From positions 248,001 to 312,000 of the forward strand of contig JAMPIV010000281.1 of NCBI GenBank assembly GCA_024509875.1: 64,000 nt of DNA, in the 5' to 3' direction. This document shows, piece by piece, positions 1 to 12,817 of this stretch (the stretch's first letter is position 1; each line of letters begins with the position of its first letter). This DNA comes from Oreohelix idahoensis. Taxonomy: Eukaryota > Mollusca > Gastropoda > Stylommatophora > Oreohelicidae. The position numbers and the translations under genes are program-made. The notes under the pieces are model-generated. The model made no database searches and was not told the DNA's origin. It was given only the letters and a program-made list of their open reading frames with translations.

Positions 1-175
1 AAGACCATAATCATGAGGACCAAGACCATAATCATGAGGACCAAGACCATAATCATGAGGACCAATACCACAATCACGATGACCACTACCACAATCATGA
101 TGACCCATACCACAATCATGATGACCAACTCCACAATCATGATGACCTATACCATAATCAAATACCATATCTCAG
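1..175. repeat. Minisatellite, 21-bp unit
   Basis: About eight units containing CCATAATCATGAGGACCAAG, drifting towards CAATCATGATGACC at the right. The array runs off the left edge. It lies in the intron downstream of exon 11. Confidence 0.85.
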
Positions 176-201
176 TCATCACGAGCAGTCAAGGGGTTAA
201 T

Positions 202-3200
202 CTTCTTGGAACCTTAGCCCCTGACTGACAAAGCAGTCAGTGGCCATCACGCCTAATGGCGTCTTGTAGGGCAGCAACAAACTGTCCCCACTTTACTCTG
301 TCGGTGCCATCCTTTGTGCCGTACCCAAACTCTGGTTCATGCTTGACATCTCAGCCTCCACTCTTCTCCATCAGGTTATCTTTGGTCTGCCTCTATTTTG
401 TCATCCTTCTGGGGTCTATAGCAGTTCTGGTGATGGTGTCAGGGTCTCTTGAGGACATGGCCAACCCAGTTCCAGCGTCTGCCTGCAATGATGGTGTGCA
501 TGCCTTTTTGGCTGCACCGTGAAAGCAGTTCCTGGAGATGGTATGCGGCCAAAAAATTCAAAGAATTTTTCTTAGGCAGGTTGTGTGGAATGAGGATAAT
601 TTATACATTTCCTTGTCTGTTACTCTCCGGCACCTACCCGCCAGACAAAAGTACAGAAAGTATCTTAATTTGGTGTTTGTGCTGTACTGAGATTTCCAAG
701 TGTTGTTTAGATTTGCAATGGCTGTTCTGGCTTTTTTCATTCAGTTAGTGATGTCTTTGCTTCTTCCGCAGTCCGGTGTTAATATGCTTCCTAGATATGT
801 AAATATATCTGTTTGTTCCAGCTTTTGGTTCCTTATTTTTATGGACTCAGGATTTATTACATTGAGTGTCATGACCTCTGTCTTCTTCAGGTTGATATTC
901 AGTCCCACTTGTTGGCTATACTTATTCAGTCTGTCTGTTTTTTCTTGGATCTGCTGATGTGAATGTGAGAGTAGTATAATATCATCTGCGTATTCTAGAT
1001 CTTCCAATGTGGTGAATGTTGTCCATCTTATTCCTCTAGAGATATCCTCTGTTGTCTGGTGCATCACCCAGTCTATGACAGTTAAAAATAGCATGGTTGA
1101 CAAGGGGCAACCCTGTCGTACACCTGTTTTCACTTCGAAAGTAAAGTTGCTCATCCCAACACTGCATGTAAACTTAGCATAGAGACTTTTTATAATGGAA
1201 ACAATACACCTAGGGATCCTGTAAGTCCGTACAATTTTACATAAGCTATCCCTTTGTATGCTGTCCAAAACCTTTTCAAAATCGACAAAGTTTATATATG
1301 GTTGTCTTTGCCATTTCGAGCACTGCTGTATTATGTTCATGAGGGTGAAAATATGATCTGCACATCTTCTGTCCTTTCTGAATCCTATAGTATAAGTAAA
1401 TTAAGGGGCTGCAGTAAAACTGGTAAGAAATATAAGTAAAATAACCAATAAATTTATTGGTTAATATACTTTCTGAATCCTGTTTGTTCCTTCCTCAGTT
1501 TATGATCTGCTTTTGAGATTAAGTGTAAAATTATCCTGCCCAATATTTTGCTGGGAACAGAAAGCAGTGTAATTCCTCTCCAGTTGTTGCAGTATACGGT
1601 CGCCCTTTTATTGGTAATTTGATATTTGTTCCTTTGTTCTCTATTTAAGGGGTGTTGTCTCCATTAGCCAGATTTGTGCAAAAAGTGGTTCTAAGAGTTC
1701 AGCTGATAATTCAGGATCAATTTTAAATAGCTCTGCGCTTAAGTTGTCTCGACCAGGAGCTTTTCCATTCTACAACATTTTGATTGCTGTGATGATTTCT
1801 TCCTTTCTTGAAACATCTGTATTGATACCCAGGCCATTTTCAGTCTCAGGAATGCTCAGCTGCATCTCAGGTGGTGTCTTATTGAGCATTTCTCTGAAGT
1901 GCTCGGCCCATCTTGCTTCTTGCCCCTGTTCTGTGATGATGAGGTTTTCCTGTTTGTCTCTTACTAGTGTAATATTGTTTGCACCCCTTTTTCCACTGAT
2001 GGTTTTTGTTATTTTGTAAACTGTGCTTTTTCATTCCTCAGTGCTGCTTCTTCGGCCTGTCTTGCAAGGCCTTCGAGGAAATTCCTTTTGTCAGCTAGGG
2101 TCTGACGATTTACTTCCTTGTTCAGCTGACTGTACTGTTCCGTGTATCTTTTCTTTAACCTAGAGGACTTTGCTTCTGATTTCTTTCTTTTGGTTACTTT
2201 TCTCATATTGTACAAACAAATAAAGTACAAACATTTTTGGTCCACTTCATCAACCTCTGTGCCCTCCTGACTTTTGATAACGTTTCTTTATATCTGCCAC
2301 AAAAGCTTTCTTGGTAAGGGGGTCCTTCAGCTTGTTGATGTCATATCTTTTTTGGTTTTCTTACCTTAGGTCCAATAGTTCTAAGCTTCACCTTTATTAC
2401 TGCTACTACTAGGTGGTGATCACTTCCCACATCTGCACCTCTTCTTACTTTCACATCATGTAATGAATGCCTTCAACTACCACTGATCACTAAGTGATCT
2501 ATCTGGTTTCTGTCGTGGCCATTTAGTGATTCCCATGTTAGTTTGTGAATTTCTTTATGTAGGAAGAGAGTTCCTCCAACGACTAAGTTGTTGATGCTGC
2601 AGAAGCCTAACAGTTTGTCACCATTCTCGTTTGCAACACCATTATCGCATCTCCCCATTACCCTTTCATAGTATGTATTGTCTGATCCAACTCTGGCATT
2701 GGGGTCTCCCATTAATATGATGTCATATCTAGATATAGTTTCCATTTATTTTTTGTATTAATTGATAGAACTCATCCTTGGCCTCTTTGTCACTGTCTTT
2801 TGTTGGCGTGTCGCATTGTGATATGGTGATGTTGGTGAATCTTTCTTTCAGTCTCGCTCTCATCAATCTATTGTTGATCGTTTCCATTCAAGTAACAACC
2901 TTTCTATTCCCCTTTTTAGGATAATGGCTATGCCTTCACTTTGTTGACCATCCTCTCTTGCAGAATAAAGTACTGTTTTCCCTGTTGCTGTTTAATTTCT
3001 ACCTGTCCCAGTTCATCTGCTCTCACTTATCCCTAGGATGTGCAGCCTGCAGTTTCTCATTTCCATTGTGATCTGTTTCAGTTTTCCTGTCTCATTCACT
3101 GCCTGACATTCCAAAATCTTATTCTTGTTTCATGATCAGGATGTCCATTTTTGTGTCAGTGGCTTCCCTTCGGCTTTCACCACTGGCAGTCATACGAGCT

Positions 3201-3463
3201 TCAGACTCCGGATGTCCATCCCGCAGCAAAATATGTTCATTTGTTGTCGTTTCCATAACTTGATTTCTTTTTTTTACATAGACAGGTGTGTCGACCCTGT
3301 GCTAAAACCCCAACTTGGAGGACCAGGGTGTCTGCTTTTGTCTGACCCCTACCCACGCAGACCTGTCCAGCTTGGTAGAACCTTGCCAGAAGTAAAACTC
3401 ATGCTGGCATAGCTCTGAGGGTTGTCAGGGTACGCTACAAGGTATAAAAACCACTGATGGCAG
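202..3463 (-). mobile_element. LINE copy A (endonuclease + RT family), near full length, degraded
   Basis: Same family, ends and orientation as the copy at 21268-24583. A 12-bp target-site duplication flanks it (CAAGGGGTTAAT at 190-201, CAAGGGGTTGAT at 3464-3475). The RT part at 741-1340 keeps EYADDIILLSHS, while motif A reads FVDFEKVLDSI. Endonuclease remnants at 2473-2745 keep GDPNARVGSD and NQIDHL. Stops and frameshifts break it many times, and a short insertion lies near 1390-1470. It is the oldest-looking of the full-length copies and cannot be active. Confidence 0.9.
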
Positions 3464-3475
3464 CAAGGGGTTGAT

Positions 3476-3840
3476 GACACGAGATTTTCATGCGACAGCA
3501 ATAGAATGCTGTGGCCAATATGTGGAAACCAAGACTCAGTGGATCTTTGCTAGCAACTGCTGACAGTGCTGACAGTAGGTGAACAATCAATTTGTAATCA
3601 ACAACTAACCTGATGCATCAGATCATGTAAAGAAATATGTTATGCTTTTAAAGAATGCATCTACACAACATGTTGACTATCAACAACTGACTGTGTCTAC
3701 AGAAATACATCTGCTATCTGTTAAGGAGTGTATCTTCATATATACATCAGTTATCTAGCAAGGAATGTATCAACAGTTGTAACATCAATAAGGTGTTGGT
3801 TCATTAAATACAGCACATTTTCATACTTCACAGAATGACG
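3476..3840. other. Intron sequence, no feature
   Basis: AT-rich intron downstream of exon 11. It has loose repeats around ACATCAGTTATC-like words but no unit that can be defined and no coding potential. Confidence 0.5.
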
Positions 3841-3996
3841 CACTAGTACAGTAAAACATACTACGTTCTGGTCATGGAAGCATAGAACTCAGTCAGCACA
3901 ACTGCTAATACAGTGATACAAAAACATACCAAGTTCTGGTCATGGAACCAAAGATCTCAGACAGCACAGTACACGACAGTGCCACAGAAAACATAC
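3841..3996. repeat. Duplicated exon-11 donor region
   Basis: Two imperfect 65-68-bp copies of a segment. Each begins with AAACATACCAAGTTCTG or a close variant, which is the complement of the end of exon 11 plus its 5' splice site. The first copy has a changed centre (CATACTACGTTCTG). In gene sense this gives one intact decoy donor (about 3929) and one decayed decoy (about 3861) downstream of the real donor. Confidence 0.75.
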
Positions 3997-4146
3997 CAAG
4001 TTCTGAAGCTTCCTGTTTGAGGTATGGCTGTGTTGCTGTTGGGGTGACTGCACCAGCTGGTGGGGCACTTCGTGGCTCACTACTCCGCCCTGCAGTGCCA
4101 GCATGGGATACCTGCTCTGTAGCAGGGTATGACTGCTGAAGTTGAC
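3997..4146 (-). CDS. ARHGEF11/12-like: RhoGEF exon 11 of window: Gln/Pro/Ala-rich linker
   Basis: 150 nt, two bases completing a Gly codon, 49 codons, then one base. The acceptor is CTCAAATTTCAG and the donor GTATGT. The product is low complexity, for example RSSEPRSAPPAGAVTPTATQ, and ends in QEASELG. It should precede the DH domain, which is not in the window. Two imperfect downstream copies of the exon end plus donor lie in the next intron at about 3930 and 3862. Confidence 0.78.
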
Positions 4147-4502
4147 CTGAAATTTGAGAGCAGATGTTTGAATGAAAATAGCTTTCTCAAAATGATACAT
4201 CTCAAATGTGGCTTTTTTTAACTGGCCTCAAAATTATACATCTCAAATATGGCTTCTTTTTTTTGTTGATAACTCATATGCATAAAAACTGTGATCAATC
4301 AAAACCACAAAACATTGAACTCCATTTCTTGTGTATGTGCAAAGAGCCAACCCACAGCCAGCGTTGTAGCTCCTCCCCCTTGTCCTCCATCACTGCGTGT
4401 CATGAGTTGTTAGCTCCTACATCAATGACACATTTATGTCATCTGTGACAACATGTGCCTGATAGTATGTCCTCAGTTGAACTGTGTCTCCCCCCCCCCC
4501 CC
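4147..4502. other. Intron sequence with poly-C run
   Basis: Intron between exons 11 and 10. The only notable item is a run of about 13 C at 4490-4502 at the edge of the following minisatellite. An imperfect duplication with AAAATTATACATCTCAAAT-like words lies at 4185-4250. Confidence 0.5.
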
Positions 4503-6826
4503 AGTATAACATAAGATAAACAGTAAGACATAAAGATTAGACAATATAACATAAGATAAACAGTAAGACATAAAGATTAGACAGTATAACATAAAGATTA
4601 GACAGTATAACATAAGATAAACAGTAAAACATAGAGATTAGACAGACAGTATAACATGAGATAAACAGTAAGACATAAAGATTAGACAGTATAAGATAAA
4701 CAGTAAGACATAAAGATTAGACAGTATAACATAAGATAAACAGTAAGACATAAAGATTAGACAGTATAACATAAGATAAACAGTAAAACATAAAGATTAG
4801 ACAGTATAACATAAAGATTAGACAGTATAACATAAGATAAACAGTAAAACAAGACAAGATTAGACAGTATAACACATGCTAAACATTAAAACATAAAGAT
4901 TAGACAAGACAGTATAACATATGATAAACAGTAAAACATAAAGATTAGACAGTATAACATGATAAACAGTAAAACATAAAGATTAGACAAGACAGTATAA
5001 CATATGATAAACAGTAAGACATAAAGATTAGACAAGACAGTATAATATATGAGAAACAGTAAAACATAAAGATTAGACAGTATAACATAAGATAAACAGT
5101 AAAACATAAAGATCAGACAGTATAACATAAGATAAACAGTAAAACATAAAGATTAGACAGTATAACATAAAGATTAGACAGTATAACATAAGATAAACCG
5201 TAAAACATAAAGATTTGACAGACAGTATAACATAAGATAAACAGTAAGACATAAAGATTAGACAGTATAAGATAAACAGCAAGACATAAAGATTAGACAT
5301 TATAACATAAGATAAACAGTAAGACATAAAGATTAGACAGTATAACATAAGATAAACAGTAAAACAAGACAAGATTAGACAAGACAGTATAATATATGAT
5401 AAACATTAAAACATAAAGATTAGACAAGACAGTATAACATAAGATAAACAGTAAAACATAAAGATTAGACAGACAGTATAACATAAGATAAACAGTAAGA
5501 CATAAAGATTAGACAGTATAAGATAAACAGTAAGACATTAAGATTAGACATTATTACATAAGATAAACAGTAAGACATAAAGATTAGACAGTATAACATA
5601 AGATAAACAGTAAGACATAAAGATTAGACATTATTACATAAGATAAACAGTAAGACATAAAGATTAGACAGTATAACATAAGATAAACAGTAAGACATAA
5701 AGATTAGACAGTATAACATAAGATAAACAGTAAGACATAAAGATTAGACAGTATAACATAAGATAAACAGTAAGACATAAAGATTAGACAGTATAACATA
5801 AGATAAACAGTAAGACATAAAGATTAGACATTATTACATAAGATAAACAGTAAGACATAAAGATTAGACAGTATAACATAAGATAAACAGTAAGACATAA
5901 AGATTAGACAGTATAACATAAGATAAACAGTAAGACATAAAGATTAGACAGTATAACATAAGATAAACAGTAAGACATAAAGATTAGACAGTATAACATA
6001 AAGATTAGACAGTATAACATAAGATAAACAGTAAAACATAGAGATTAGACAGACAGTATAACATGAGATAAACAGTAAGACATAAAGATTAGACAGTATA
6101 AGATAAACAGTAAGACATTAAGATTAGACAGTATAACATAAGATAAACAGTAAGACATAATGGAGAACAAGCTGAATACATTCGAGAACAAATGTCTTAG
6201 AAAACTCATGAACATCAGTTGGAAAGAATTCAAGACTAATCGACAAATAAGAGAAGACTCTAGGCAGAAATATGTCTTCGACTATATAAGGAAAAGACGA
6301 TGGTCATATATCGGTCATGTCCTACGAATGCAAAACAACAGAATACCACTACAGGCGCTCACTTGGGTTCCTGAGGGTAAGAGGAAAAAAGGAAGACCAA
6401 AAGAAACACTCAGAAGAACAATAATAAGAGAAGGAAGAACGTTGGGCCTAAATAATGTGCAAGAGTTAAGAGGAGTGGCGTCACAACGAACAACCTGGAG
6501 AGCACTGGTTTCTGCCTTATGCGCCGTGTTTGGTGCTTAAAGAATTTATTATTATTATTATAAGACATAAAGATTAGACATAACATAAGATAAAAAGTAA
6601 GACATAAAGATTAGACAGTATAACATAAGATAAACAGTAGCACATAAAAGATTAGACAGTATAACATAAGATAAACAGTAGCACATAAAGATTAGACAGT
6701 ATAACTTAGGATAAACAGTAAGACATAAAGATTAGACAAGACAGTATAACATAAAATAAACAGTAAGACACAAAGATTAGATATATAGTATGACATAAGA
6801 GTAGATTAAAAGACATAAGTTGAGTA
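4503..6826. repeat. Minisatellite, 40-bp unit
   Basis: Units of 40 bp built from CAGTATAACATAAGATAAAC and AGTAAGACATAAAGATTAGA, with shorter variants missing one half. Homogeneous between about 5500 and 6000, more variable at the edges. Interrupted by a LINE fragment at 6161-6560. All reading frames through it give repetitive peptides only. Confidence 0.95.
6161..6560 (+). mobile_element. LINE fragment, TTA-tail family, 5' truncated
   Basis: It encodes the last ~126 residues of a LINE ORF, with RRWSYIGHVLRMQNN and PEGKRKKGRPKETLRR, ending in CAVFGA. It is followed by a TTATTATTATTA tail. A 10-bp target-site duplication TAAGACATAA flanks it (6151-6160 and 6561-6570). Both flanks are the 40-bp minisatellite, so the insertion came after the array formed. 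The same family is at 37502-37997 and 63292-64000. Confidence 0.92.
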
Positions 6827-6877
6827 ATGTTATGGCACAGGACTAAATATGTCTATGAGTCTAGGAGATAGACAAAC

Positions 6878-7024
6878 CTGAAGATGTAGAACTTGTTCTG
6901 CGGGCCTGCACTGGACCAGGTATAGGCAGTAGAGTACTATTCCTCTTCTTCTTATTAGCCTGCTTGCCTCCACACTGCTCTGTCATCTCATCAGCACAAG
7001 ATTTGTGTACAGTCATGTCACAGC
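6878..7024 (-). CDS. ARHGEF11/12-like: RhoGEF exon 10 of window: second half of C1 domain plus basic linker
   Basis: 147 nt, two bases completing a Ser codon, 48 codons, then one base. The acceptor is TGTGTGGTTCCAG and the donor GTTTGT. The product starts CDMTVHKSCADEMTEQC and gives Cys375, His380, Cys383 and Cys391. Together with exon 9 this completes H-x12-C-x2-C-x13-C-x2-C-x4-H-x2-C-x7-C exactly. A Lys/Arg-rich and then Ser/Thr-rich linker follows (KKKRNST, RRTSSTSSG). The exact ligand spacing over a 7-kb intron is strong evidence that both exons are real and joined. Confidence 0.93.
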
Positions 7025-7084
7025 CTGGAACCACACAATAATAATAAAGGTTATTTCCCACACAGTAACACACACATACACATA

Positions 7085-8640
7085 CACACACGTGTTTTAC
7101 TCTTTAGCATAGCCAGACAATATATATGGTTGTTTTACTCTTTAATTAAAATCAGATTCTAATGTACGAGTGTTTTACTCTTTAATATAACCGGACACTA
7201 TGTATGAGTCTTTTACTCTTTAGGATGATGATGATGATGATATAATCCCTTTAGCTGTGAGCAGGCAGCTCTTGACAGCCCATTGCCTCTCTGACAAAGG
7301 TGCAAGTCTTCCTTAGTTGTTGTGATGATGTGTAGAGTGTATTGTGGATGGTTGGGTGCGATGGGAGTAGCTGGTGTCACAGGTCAGTAAGTCTTGGGCA
7401 CTGTAACAGTAGGTGTTCAACTGATTCCTCATGGTGGTGGCAGTGCCGACAGTTTGGTTCACGTAGTGGGTCTATTCTATTTAAATGTTTATTGACAGGG
7501 GCATGGCCTGTTCTCAGCTGGAAAATTAGACTCTGATCTCTTCTTTTCAGTTGTTTAACTGGATCTTGAGGGTTTGGTTTAGCTTGATGTATGAAGAATG
7601 GACGCCCTGTCTGGGAGGTAGCCCACTGGTTTAGCCATTCTTGCCTATAATTGTTTCTCAGGATCTGTTGGCAGGTTTGCAGTGTGGTACTTGATGGGAA
7701 CTGGGGCAGTGCTGCTCCTCTTTTGGATAGTTTATCGGCTTTTTCATTTCCTGGGACTCCGACATGCCCAGGGATCCACTGGAGTGTAACTTCGACGCCA
7801 TAGGAAGTGAACAGTTAGTCAATTAATCTACAGATGTTATTAATATTAGGAGACATTTTGCTTTCTAGGGCTTGGAGTGCTGATTTTGAGTCTGAGAATA
7901 TAACAATATCCTCAGGTGGAGTGATGCCACTTTCAAAGTCTGAGAACTATTTAGGATAACCAGTTTCTTAGTCTCTAGGATACCAAGTATACTGTATCTC
8001 ACTCTCTAAGATACCAAGTATACTGTATCTCACTCTCTTGAGTAACCAGCTACTCTGAATGAGTATCTTACTCTCTAATACAACTTTATAAACTGTACCT
8101 CACTCTCTGGGATAATCAGATACATTGTATAAATAACATACCCTTTAGTTTACCAGATATACTGTATGTCTTACCATCAAGGATAACAAAAAATACTGTA
8201 TGAGTCTTACCCTCAAGGATAACCAAAAATACTGTATGAGTCTTACCCTCAAGGATAACCAGATATACTTTATGCATCTTACCTTCTAGGATTACCATAA
8301 ATACTGTATGGGCCTTACCCTCAAGGATAACCAGATATACTTTATGCATCTTACCTTCTAGGATTACCATAAATACTGTATGGGCCTTACCCTCAAGGAT
8401 AACCAGATATACTGTATGAGTCTTACCCTCTAGGATAACCAGAAATACTGTATGAGTCTTACCCTCAAGGATAACCAGATATACTTTATGCATCTTACCT
8501 TCTAGGATTACCAGAAATACTGTATGAGTCTTACCTTCAAGGATAACCAGATATACTTTATGCATCTTACCTTCTAGGATTACCAGAAATACTGTATGAG
8601 TCTTACCTTCTAGGATAACCAGATATATTGTACGAGCCTA
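7085..8640. repeat. Minisatellite, 36-bp unit
   Basis: Units contain AGGATAACCAGATATACTGT then ATGAGTCTTACC. They are degenerate at 7085-7226 and regular at 8100-8640. The array is split by an RNase H LINE piece (7227-7949). Two more units follow at 12767-12815, so everything in 8641-12766 was inserted into the array. On the gene-sense strand many units read AGAAGGTAAGA or GAGGGTAAGA, which resemble splice donors. Confidence 0.9.
7227..7949 (-). mobile_element. LINE fragment with RNase H domain
   Basis: The minus strand encodes the C-terminal half of an RNase H and its tail: IVIFSDSKSALQALES, then LQWIPGHVGVPGNEKADKLS, then a Cys/His-rich C-terminus. One in-frame stop interrupts it near 7818. 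The 3' end is a GAT/ATC repeat. The 8-bp duplication TTTAGGAT flanks it (7219-7226, 7950-7957). RNase H at the end of the ORF points to an I/Jockey-group LINE. It is 5' truncated and inactive. Confidence 0.88.
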
Positions 8641-10146
8641 ACATTGTAGGGCAGGGGTGGCAAAACTTTTTGAGATCATGCGCCCAAATTGGCGATGATC
8701 AAAAATATTTTCTCGTGTGCCCATGGGAATTTTGAGCACAGATTATTGTTTATAACTATTATATTTGTATTTACTATTATTAAATATTGTTATATCTATA
8801 TTTGCATTTGACAGTTTTGTAATGGAGAAATGAACAAAACGTTAGAAAGCAATTGTTAAAGAAAGTCTGTTTCGGCACAACCAGTAACTGCTGATTGTCT
8901 AACATTCAGATTCAGCTGACATACAATGTTTAAAAATGTCTCGTCGACGATATATGTCAAATTACAAATATCAACTATATGTCAAGACTAAGCTCCACTC
9001 ATAGAAAACAAGTATATGAAATAATAAAAACAATAACTGGGTGCGTTTTAATAATGATTTCAATTTCATTGGTAACACCAAAAAAACTTGAGAAATGACT
9101 CGCACAAAGTGCATGCTATTCAACCAAATTGTTTCCATTTACATCAAGTGCTACGGTTTACCCATAATCTGTACAAGAAATTTGTGTTTTCAGATTTGTA
9201 TGCCCCTACAACATTTCTGTACAAGTTTTTTCACCTAATTATTAAATATATATGTATAAATCGATCGTCTTCCGCCACACCTTAGCCAATATTTGCGTTG
9301 TGAGATTCGGTGAGATGACAATGAGAAATCAACTAATGAAATCAAACTGCCTATTTTTCAATTGATGCAGGATTTGCTAGAGTACATGTAGTGTATCGGT
9401 CATTCATCATTTTTCGCTAATGCTGATGGCAGCCAGAATTTTACTGATTATTTTAACGATTACATCGCATTAAGCATAATTTATTATTTACGGCTGCATA
9501 TATGCACAAAAAATTCTTTAAGTGGATACCACTACATATTACTTGATTTCACTAAAACTTGTAGAATCTGCATAAGAAATTTACATTTTAATAATAGTAT
9601 AAAAAGAATAATGAAACTGGAAAAAAAAATCACGAAAGCAAGGCAGATTTGTGTCTTAACCCGATCAGAACCCATAGAAAAGTTTTTTTGGAGTTACTTC
9701 TCTTTTATGTTTTAATTTCCTTTCTTTAAAAACACTGATTTTTCTTTGGTGGATATATCATTATTATGTTCATCATTTATTTTTATTAAATAATTAATTA
9801 CTATCAATGTTTGCCATATTGACGATTGACACTAAAGTCTATGGGTATTTACAACTGCAATTAGGCTAAAAAAAGCCATTTTCATTTTTGAAGTCTGGTA
9901 GAGAATAAAGTAAGCTAGAGCCAGTTTATATTTTCGTTGCAAATTATGTGATTTTTTATTTTATTTTTTTAATTAATTTGAAAGGTGATTTTATCATTTT
10001 AAAAATTACATCAAATATTTATTGAAATACTTGGAAATTGCAGGTGATTTTATCATTTTAAAAATTGCATCAAATATTTATTGAAATACTTGGAAACTGC
10101 CCTAGAACACCTCTTCCCCCCATTCCATTCCATTTAATATAAGAGG
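8641..10146. mobile_element. Insertion with hAT-like left end, not fully resolved
   Basis: Starts GGGCAGGGGTGGCAAAACTT, which looks like a hAT-superfamily terminal repeat. The rest is AT-rich without a recognisable transposase. A 58-60-bp segment is directly duplicated near 9983-10102. I could not find the matching right end, because a LINE and further sequence follow. Family assignment is weak. Confidence 0.4.
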
Positions 10147-11690
10147 ATAATATACTTACTTACTTAGTCGTTCCCCTTCTACCGTCAGGTGTAGAGGTTT
10201 GGAAGAGAGAGTGCCAGACTATCCTATCGGCTGTCTTCCTCCTGGCCTGGTTCCATTCTAGTCCTCTGTCCTTCAAAGATTGTCTAATGTTGTCCTCCCA
10301 GCGGACTCTGGGTCGTCCTGGGGGTCTGGATCCCTGGCTCTTTGTTTCCCATGCTTGTCGTGGTAGCCGATCTTTTCCCATTCTGCAGACATGGCCAAAC
10401 CATCTTAGTTGGGACTGTTCTACTTGGGTCTGCAGGGGGTGGGATTTTAGGCCTTGACGTATCGTCTGGTTGCGGACCATGTCTCTTCTTGTTACTTCAA
10501 CCACCTTCCTCAGATACCTCATTTCTGAGGTTTGGATCTGGCTTTTATGGGTTGTAGTCATTGCCCATGACTCGCATCCATATGTCAAGACTGGGACATA
10601 GGTGGAGCGGTATACAGCCATCTTTGTTTTCTTACCAACGTCTCTCTTGCTGAGGAATCCTCGATTCATGGCCTGAAAAAGTCTCCCAGCTGCTGCTTTT
10701 CGAGTGGCCAACTTTTCTTTGATGCCTCCCTTTCGGTTATAATAGCTACGAGATATTTAAAGTGGTCGACCTGCTCCAGGACCTGTTCTCCCAGCTTAAT
10801 CTGATGTCTTCTTTCTTCTCGTGATATCACCATGGATTTTGTTTTAGAGCTACTTATGACCATTCTCTCTTCTCCAGCTCTTCCTTCCAGACTTGCAGGT
10901 TGGATTGGAGATGTGCCTCCGATTTAGCAATCAGGGCAACATCATCAGCAAATGCCAGCTCTGAAATACATACCTGTCTCATCTTCCAGTACCCCACTGA
11001 ATACTTTCTTGTTCTCTCCTTACATGACTTGATAACATCGTCCATGAGGAGTATGAAAAGATAAGGTGACAGGATATCACCTTGTCTTACACCAGTGGTG
11101 GTCCTGACCTCTTCTTACTTATGGTTTGCTGTCCTCACATAATTTCTGCAAGACTTGTAGAAGCTCTGTATAGCATGAATCCGAGGTGCTGGAATGTTCT
11201 TCCTTGCCAAACAGTCCCAAAGTTTGCTCCAGGGGACCCTGTCAAATGCCTTTTCCAGATCTACGAAACAAAGATGGATCTCACTCTTATACTCAAGGGC
11301 CTTTTCACTCAGCTGTCTGAGTGTGAAGATTAGGTCTTGAGTACTTTGGTTTGCTCGGAATCCACACTGGACCTCATCCAATTGTGGCTCAGCTAGGCGT
11401 CGGAGTCTCTGCTCTAGGATTCTAGAGTAGATTTTACCAGGGACACTGAGAAGGGATATGCCTCTATGGTTTCCACATTGTCGATTGTCACCCTTTTTGA
11501 AAATTGGTGTTATGATGGCAATCACCCAGTCCTTTGGTATGGTCTTGTTGCACCACGCTGCCTGTAGGACCCTTAAGGATAATATAGTTTCGTTCAATTG
11601 TTCTTTTTGCAATAATAATGATAACAAAGTAGTAAAATAGTTGTGAGAACAGTGGGATGTGTTCTTCAATGTCATTCTTTTACACCGCAC
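10147..11690 (-). mobile_element. LINE fragment, RT with FADD motif
   Basis: Minus-strand pieces cover an RT. 11690-11115 has HRGISLLSVPGK, CGFRANQSTQD and FVDLEKAFDRVPW. 11045-10854 has ELAFADDVALIAKS. 10863-10160 has the thumb and C-terminus with RWFGHVCRMGKDR and PPGRPRVRWEDN. Frameshifts separate them. The 3' end on the plus strand is CTTACTTACTTAGTCGTTCC. That exact terminus reappears as part of the 45-bp minisatellite at 34617-35182. The 5' border is approximate. Confidence 0.88.
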
Positions 11691-12766
11691 ACATGTTAGG
11701 GGCTAAGATTAAGGTCTGAGTTGAGGGTTAGGTTTAGGGTTTCTAACCCATACCCCTAATTACTGTGTCTCAGAATTCTTTTATAAGGTCCTATCGAACA
11801 CATCATTTCCCAGTCTGTTAGTCATAGTTAAGCACAGAAATAGACTAAATGATAAACCGATAGCATCATTTTTACAATGTTAAATAAACTCAGACATCTA
11901 TAGTTTGAGTTTTAAAATAAGTGAAGACCTGCTTAAAAGGCAAAGTCCCCATGTCTCAATATGTAGCCCACTGTAATGGAAAATATTTTTACATGAATTA
12001 ACTCTTTTAATAAATAAGTTTTTTCAGTCTTTGCACAGGTTTTGCGGATCTTTGAACAGGGTTTTTGGATTTCTTATACAAGTTTTTCATCTCCGAGGTG
12101 TGGGCGTGTGTTTCTTCTTTTGATATAGCCTTCTTCCTTTTATAAATGCTGGTAGCTTACTGAACGAACGAACGAATAAACTTTATTTTCGAAGGGTTAA
12201 GAAAATAAAGTTTGTTCGTAATCTGAGGCATGTATATGCACGAATCATCAAACACTTCTACATTATTTTCAACCAATATTTTCGATGGAACAATTTCATA
12301 TGGCGTGAAATGCAACTAATCAACTTTTTTTTATTACTGTACAAAATTGCAAGTAGTGTGTTTTAATTTAGTAAGTACAAATTAATGACTTGAATATAAA
12401 AATAAATCCATAATTAACTAGATAATTTTTTAAGAATATGCATAAATAATAATAATAATAAAAACTGAATTGAATACTGGGTCAGCCAGGATTTCTACCG
12501 ACATCAGTTTTCAACTGCATGGTTGGGGCCAACCCAAACTAACATGTCTCCTGTGAATACTTCACTGCTCTCAGTTGATAAAAATACATTCACTATTTGG
12601 TTTGCAGTAATCATAATAATTTGTTATCTTTTTAATTATCGGGTGGCGTTTGAAGAATGTTGGGCAGCACTACATAATGCATGTCAAAAACTATTTTTTA
12701 CGTGCCACCATGGCAACGCGCACTGCACGTTCACCACATCTGCTCTAGCATAACTGAATAAATTTT
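11691..12766. other. AT-rich insert remainder
   Basis: No coding feature. It contains a perfect-looking hairpin near 12168-12214 whose arms read AATAAACTTTATTTTC and GAAAATAAAGTTTGTTCG around a ten-base loop. A short stretch with TTAGGTTTAGGG at about 11740 is too short to be telomeric. It belongs to the block inserted into the 36-bp array. Confidence 0.45.
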
Positions 12767-12817
12767 ACTCTCTAGGATAACTAGATATACTGTATGAGTC
12801 TCACCATCTAGGACACT

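Noticed and set aside
4886..5484. Hydrophobic repeated frames that look like membrane proteins (Leu/Phe/Tyr/Cys rich)
   Set aside because: Translation of the 40-bp AT-rich minisatellite in the antisense direction.
11730..11755. Telomere-like TTAGGG words
   Set aside because: Only two imperfect words. Far too short for an interstitial telomere.
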